Of a stretch of DNA of 64,000 nt, positions 59,044 through 64,000 are shown piece by piece (within the stretch, counting starts at the first letter, position 1; each line of letters starts with the position of its first letter). Both the position numbers and the translations under genes were made by a program. The notes beneath the pieces are model-generated. The model did no database searches. It had not been told where the DNA came from and was given only the letters and a program-made list of their open reading frames with translations. The DNA comes from Eudorina sp. 2006-703-Eu-15 (lineage: Eukaryota > Chlorophyta > Chlorophyceae > Chlamydomonadales > Volvocaceae), in contig BDSI01000083.1 in NCBI GenBank assembly GCA_003117195.1, positions 118,501-182,500 on the forward strand. Direction: 5' to 3'.

Positions 59044-60479
59044 ATAGTTCCGCTGGGGTTGGAGCTGAAGCGTACGGTGCTCGTTGTTGCCAGACTAGGA
59101 GCGATGCCGCAGCCGTACGGAGGAGGGGGCGGACAACGGCGGCGACGGGGCGGCGGGGCCCCTAGAGACAAGCCGAATTTCGTGGGGTGACTTCTGTTTT
59201 GGCATTCCTCAAAGCAGCCCTCGCCTTTTGGGTGACCGGCCGGTGGTTCAGGACCCGACAGGACTTCCGGAGGTTCCTGGCGCCCACGTGACCGTTGACG
59301 GTTAAGTTCGTTAAGCAACGAACATTCATGCCATCGATGATCATCCGCACGGCCGCCGATTTTCTGCAGGCTGTTTGTTTTGGTTGGTGACATGTCTGTG
59401 GCGCGTGCTGCACGTGATGAGTCAACTTCGTCCGACGCGACCGGACGCGCAGTACGGCACGTTGGGGTGAGCGCCGTATTCGTGCGATGGCGATTTTCCC
59501 ATCGAGGACCGTTGACTGACAGTCTGACACACTCGAGCTGAGCTGCGCCATCCCTGGCGTTCTGTTTGATGGCTTCCAGCGAGCGCCTGCCTCCCCAGCC
59601 CCACACCCGCCTGCTAGGGCCGGATCCACAGCAGCGGAGAAATCACCCCCGAGATAGGTGTGTCCTAGGGAGGTCCCTCATCCTGACCTCAACTCCTACA
59701 CCGCTACACGGCCTCCTTGTCGCTGGCGGGGTTTGTGTGAAGCGATATGTCACGCGAAGTGAAGTGGGAAAGGGGAAAGAGTCCAGCCCTGCGGGTGGGC
59801 GCGGTGAAGGGTGCGGGCGTGGTTCAGGAAGTTGGGTGCGGGGCGGTGCGTCGGATTGGCGGTGTGACGGACGCCGCCGGGGTGCCGTTGCCCGTTAGTC
59901 ATGAAGGATGTAGTCAGAGTCTCGGAGTCGACAGCCGTTTTCTCAAGGTTTCGTGCGGCCGACATTGCAGACAAGTCACGCGATCTGACTGGCGCGTACG
60001 GACTTAAAGCTCAGGGAGAAGCCAGACGCCCGGTTGTGGTGGGTTACGACTCTCTGAAATCTCGTCTCTGGTAGGTAAGGTCAGCGTTTTCGACTAAGCA
60101 GGCGTATTCAGGGTTTGATGTTTTACAGTTATCATGTAAAAATTTAAAGCACTGCCTGTATGGTCATCCCGTACCATCCGTCTCTCGCGCAAAGCTCAAT
60201 CTCAAGGTAGGAATCGCGCTGGATGTGTCTCTTACAAATGTTTTGCATTCATAGAATCGCTGTCAAGGGTGCAGCTCCGAGCTGCAGGTAACCTGCCAGG
60301 TTCCCGTGTTCGTACACATGACGTAATATCATATACCATATTCTCCCGAAGCGCAGAGGCATACCTGAGAGACGGACACAGTATAATTATGTCCTTCAAA
60401 AACTTGCATTTGGCATGCAGGGTAGCGATTGCTCGGACAAGCAGCAGTCATAATTTTTTCCTGTGGCGTGTCCTCACGC
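59044..60479. other. Region without a recognised gene; promoter of the 60,480 gene
   Basis: A minus-strand frame at 59,162-59,545 is open but matches nothing I recognise. The last few hundred bases must carry the promoter and 5' UTR of the next gene; a TATA assignment was not possible. Confidence 0.4.
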
Positions 60480-63262
60480 ATGGTGCCATGGACAATACCA
60501 GCAGTGCGAAACGGCGATGTTCAGGTGTGAAGAGAGCATTTCCGGGCTGCGATGCTCGGGGACAGCGACTTTGCCCGCCATTACGAACCCCATTACGCCC
60601 TTTATTACCTATGGTCGCATGACTTCCCATACATGTGATTGTAATTATTCCAGATGCTCGCATGGCAGACGGCTGTTGAAGGTCAAGCGCCGCATATCCA
60701 TTTCAGTCAGTTAGTCCACTCAAGATGTTCTTACTATTTTGCACGAAAAGAGCTTCGCGAATCCGCAGGCTTGCATGCAATGGTTAAATGGCTTGTCAAA
60801 TTTCTCGCCGCATCCCGCCTCCCTCGACGCAGGAACCCTCCATCTTCCCATACAAGCCTCGGCCTGCGGAACAAATACTTAACGATGCATGGACGCGGCA
60901 CGCGGACTCGAAGGCCAGCGTGACCGGCAAGGGCCGGCAGCCATCGGCATTCCGGCATCACGTCGGCTTGTCCCGCTTCCAATTCGGCGACGGCGAGTAC
61001 CAGGCCAGTGTGGCAGCACTCCAGCAATACCATGAGAAGCCTCCGGAGGAGGAGCCACTCCCGGAGATGCAGGACCTGGTGCAGGCCACCCGCACCATGG
61101 CGCGGTCGGTGCGCAACGGCAACTTCATCGGTGGCGTCGTCGTCGCTGGTCAGAGCCCCGGCAGTCGGCGCAGCGGTCCCCCACGATCCATCGCGTCGCT
61201 TCGACGTCGACACTCGACGGGAAATCATCTTCTGCTGGCGTCGATGTCGAACCCGGGCGGCGACGGCATCGAGGCGCATACGGCTGTCCAAGAGCTGGGC
61301 GGATCTCGCGACGGCGATGATGACGAGAACGTCGAAGATGATGACGACAATGATTATGCTTTCGACGGTCGCGACCGAGAGTACAGCGGTCGAATGACAG
61401 CGACGTCGAACGCGGAGTCCGATACGGATGAGTACGACAGCCGCGGCGGCGGTGGTGGCAGCGGTTACGATTACGGCAGGTCGCCGACGCTGCTCTCAAT
61501 GACGAGCTCCGTACAGTCCATGGCGCCGACAATCCTACGGCGCCAGTCGGTTTCTAGTAATCTGAACTGCGGCGGAGGAGGCGGAGGCGGAGGCGGCGGT
61601 GCCGGTGGCAGCGGCTTCGACAGCGGGACTCACCGCGTTGGCTTCCTGCCCAGCCGGCTCAGTGCGGTGGATGCCATCGTACGGGAGACTAGCAACGGCG
61701 CCGGCGGCGGTGCCGCCGGCCGCATCAGCAGCAACGGCGGCGACGACCTCAGCGGCAGCCATGCCTTGTTCTTAACCGGTCGTGAGTCGCTGCCGAGCAA
61801 GTCGCCCTCGCGCCTGTGTACGACAGACTGCGCCGACGGCTCTGGACGCCGGAGTCACTGCGCCGACGGCTCCGGACGCCGGAGTCACTGCGGCGGCGCC
61901 GCCGCCGTCGCCGCGTCCGCACACCGGCCCGCCATCAGGCGCGCGACACTGTGCGTGCTGACGCCGACGGCGGCGGGGGCACCGCCGCTGCCGCCCCCGG
62001 ACACCAGTTGTACGGACGTGACTGTGCTTCCCGGACCCTCTGATGGCAGTGTTACGCCCATGGACCGCGTCCATCAGATGCTGAATGACCTGCGAATCGC
62101 GAAGCGTCCGGACTTAAACAGCTCGCGACCGCAGCCCCGCAAGGCCACCGCCGCCGCCGCTGGCAGCGGCGGCGGCGGCGGCGAGGCGGCGGCTGCCCCC
62201 ACTGCCGGCGTAACCGGCATCCGCTCGCGTCGCAGTAGCTGCACATTCGATCCGTCGGTCTCATCGTTGGCGGCGGCGGCGGCGGCGGCGGCGGCGGACG
62301 CCGGGCCGCGGCCTTTGGGCCTGGCCTCCGTCGCTGGCCGTACCAGACGTGAGTCGTGTGTGCCGCCGATGCGGTTCCAGGCCGCTGCCGCCGCCGCCGC
62401 AGCCGGCGGCGGCTCGCCTTCATCCCCGTCATCGGCGGCGTCGCCGCGACAGGCAGCCCTGTTCGCGACGTCGGAGGTATTGGCCGGGCATTCCCAGCGG
62501 CAGTTAAACGTCATGTTGTACGACTCCTTGGATGACGACTTACTAACGACACTGCGGAGTGGCGCATCCGTCTGCACCTCGCAGGCTGCCACGGCGGCGG
62601 CGGCGGCGGCGACGACGGCGGCGGGAGCAAGCAGCCCCGGCTCCGCCACGGCGCAGTCGCCGCCGCTGTTGTCGCCGTCACAGGCCGGCGGCTGGTCCAA
62701 TCAGCTGCCGTCGCCGTCGGAGGCAGCCGGCGGCGGCGGTGGCGGCAGCGAAGCGATACCCGGGGCTGTCGGCGCTTTTAGTACGGCAGATGGCACGCAG
62801 GTGCCGTACGGGTCCCGTGTCCTGTCGTTCGGCAACAAATCTCAGATCGCGGCCGGGCACCCAGCGGCTTCCCAGGCGCGCGCTTCGGGTCCGGGACCGT
62901 TGGGCGGTTGGACGAGCAAACCGCCCAAGCAGAAGAACGGACGGCTGAGGACGCCCAGCAGCAGCGGCGGCTTCGGCGGGCTATCGAGCTCCAACTCGGT
63001 TCCCCACAACGTCCACTTCGCCCTCGGCGGCGGATGCGCCGGCGGGGGCAGCGGGTCCACGACCCATGGGTCAGGCTGGGAGGCGGGCTCCTGTGGCGCT
63101 GAGGGCGGCAGCAGCAGCAGCAGCAGCAGCCAGGCGACCCCGAGGCCTCCGGAGCAGGGGCCGTCTGGGCAGGTGGGTCATCGACCCATGGGTCGGCTGC
63201 TCGGCGGCTTGTTCGGCGGCCCGCGGCGCGACAGCAGCGGCGGCCTGAAGCATCATCTGTGA
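60480..63262 (+). CDS. Disordered low-complexity protein, paralogue 3 of 3 (function unknown)
   Basis: Two exons: 60480-60524 (MVPWTIPAVRNGDVQ) and 60833-63262 (stop TGA). The phase-0 intron runs from GTGTGA to GACGCAG. The predicted protein has 824 residues. Conserved blocks are HHVGLSRFQFGDGEYQ (57-72), QATRTMARSV starting at residue 99, an acidic region (GDDDENVEDDDDND), MDRVHQMLNDLR (from 425), GPLGGWTSKPPK (W708) and the C-terminal RRDSSGGLKHHL. Long Gly, Ala and Ser tracts fill the rest. A 30-bp in-frame duplication at about 61,830-61,890 repeats CADGSGRRSH. An unspliced alternative start at ATG 60,788 happens to give the same length (15 extra codons). The spliced model is preferred because exon 1 is conserved in the paralogues at 13,295 and 21,199. 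Function unknown. Confidence 0.85.
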
Positions 63263-63555
63263 GATTGTGACTCCGGCGCGGATATGGGCGACGGGGGATG
63301 GCTGCATCTGAACCCCACCTGCGTAGGAGGCCGCATCCGCATGTCGTCTTCGCGGCCTGGGTCACAGTACGGCGCGTGTGTGTACGTCATAGTACGGCGT
63401 GTTCGTAGGTGTGCTGTCAGGCAAAGGACCCGCTCGACCTGACCTGACGCGAGTCGAGCGAGAGGATGCCCGCCCGAGTCAACCCAGCACCCTGCCAGAA
63501 CATCTGCCAGAAGATTTACCAGAATTTACATATCGAACAGAGTATGTATTTTAAA

Positions 63556-63560
63556 TGTAA
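63556..63560 (+). promoter_or_regulatory. Polyadenylation signal TGTAA for the 60,480 gene
   Basis: TGTAA in an A/T-rich context 294 bp after the stop codon. It is the first such motif downstream and matches the volvocine signal. Confidence 0.65.
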
Positions 63561-63589
63561 TTAAGAAGAACTGACAGACGTGTGTAGGA

Positions 63590-63690
63590 ACCGTCTTGTG
63601 TGTGAGATGCATCACAAATCTGACCGGGCCTGGCGCCGGCTGTACGGACTGCTGTACGCCCTGCCCAATGCGGAGAGGCGGTGGTCAAGG
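63590..63690 (-). mobile_element. Possible LINE 3'-end fragment
   Basis: After a short TGTGTG stretch, AATCTGACCGGGCCTGGCGC at 63,616 matches the element ends at 16,690 (ATCTGACCGGGCCTGACGC) and 26,381. The similarity is short, so this is tentative. Confidence 0.3.
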
Positions 63691-63906
63691 GAGAACGCAC
63701 GCGTGTGGGTGTTTGTGTGTGTGGGGGGTCGCCTCATGTACGGAATGTACGACTGCCGGAGTCGAAGGTCCGTACCCCAGCAGCTTCCTACACGCGTCAC
63801 GATCTGTGAACATTTGACATTGCGGTTGGAAGAGGGTTCAGGTTCTCCGTTGTACCTAGTTCATATCAGCCAGGGCTGCGCGGTCTGCCCGGTCTGCGCG
63901 GTCTGC

Positions 63907-64000
63907 ATGGGCTGCTACCGCATTGGTGGTGGGGATTCCAAAGGGATGGCAGTCGGGGGCAGCGGCAGCAGCGGCGGCGGCGGCGGCGGCGGCGGCGGCC
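63907..64000 (+). CDS. Possible start of a further gene with an MGC N-terminus (3' partial)
   Basis: ATG at 63,907 opens MGCYRIGGGDSKGMAVGG and then a Gly tract (GGC run) to the window end. Gly-2 followed by Cys-3 is the N-myristoylation plus palmitoylation pattern of membrane-anchored signalling proteins. The start context is poor (T at -3), and an 8-10 bp repeat of CGGTCTGC directly precedes it. Only 31 codons are visible, so coding status is uncertain. Confidence 0.25.
   Translation, partial: MGCYRIGGGDSKGMAVGGSGSSGGGGGGGGG

Noticed and set aside
60788..60832. Unspliced start at ATG 60,788 for the third paralogue
   Set aside because: MACQISRRIPPPSTQ has no similarity to the first exons of the other two paralogues, whereas 60,480-60,524 does. 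It also contains the probable pyrimidine-rich acceptor region.

Overview
The window looks like nuclear DNA of a volvocine green alga (Chlamydomonas/Volvox relatives). It is GC-rich, with GT-AG introns of roughly 70-900 bp, TGTAA polyadenylation signals a few hundred bases after stop codons, long (TG)n/(AC)n microsatellites and many minisatellites. The species cannot be fixed from the sequence alone. All confident genes are on the + strand.

Left part (1-9,900): the 3' end of a gene with a Pcf11-like C-terminal zinc-finger segment (1-752), then a calcium-dependent protein kinase (CDPK) gene of at least 13 coding exons (about 2,100-9,892). The CDPK has an intact kinase domain, a junction/autoinhibitory segment and a calmodulin-like domain in which two of the four EF-hands look canonical. 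Its introns hold microsatellites and minisatellites, including an (AC)n and a (TG)n tract on opposite sides of one exon.

A three-member, volvocine-style paralogue family of unknown function occupies the rest: 13,295-16,547, 21,199-23,872 and 60,480-63,262. Each gene has a 15-codon first exon (M-x-P-W ... G-D-[VL]-Q), a phase-0 intron of roughly 300-370 bp, and one very long second exon coding for a disordered Gly/Ala/Ser-rich protein of 792-959 residues. The motif [PQ]ATRT falls at exactly residue 99 in all three spliced models, which strongly supports the models.

Between the second and third members lie a degraded 5'-truncated LINE on the minus strand (about 26.3-27.8 kb), a 45-bp tandem repeat, and a 28-kb minisatellite of about one thousand 28-bp units (29,595-57,866). 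The array has kilobase-scale higher-order repeats and is flanked on both sides, in the same orientation, by one 41-bp G-rich minisatellite. Because 28 is not a multiple of 3, the array stays open in all frames and yields very long but almost certainly spurious reading frames. A patch near 38.6-39.3 kb has the single-base-deletion pattern of uncorrected long-read sequence.

The right edge contains a frameshifted minus-strand helical reading frame (58.5-59.0 kb) and, at 63,907, a possible start of a further gene with an MGC (myristoyl/palmitoyl-type) N-terminus that runs off the window.
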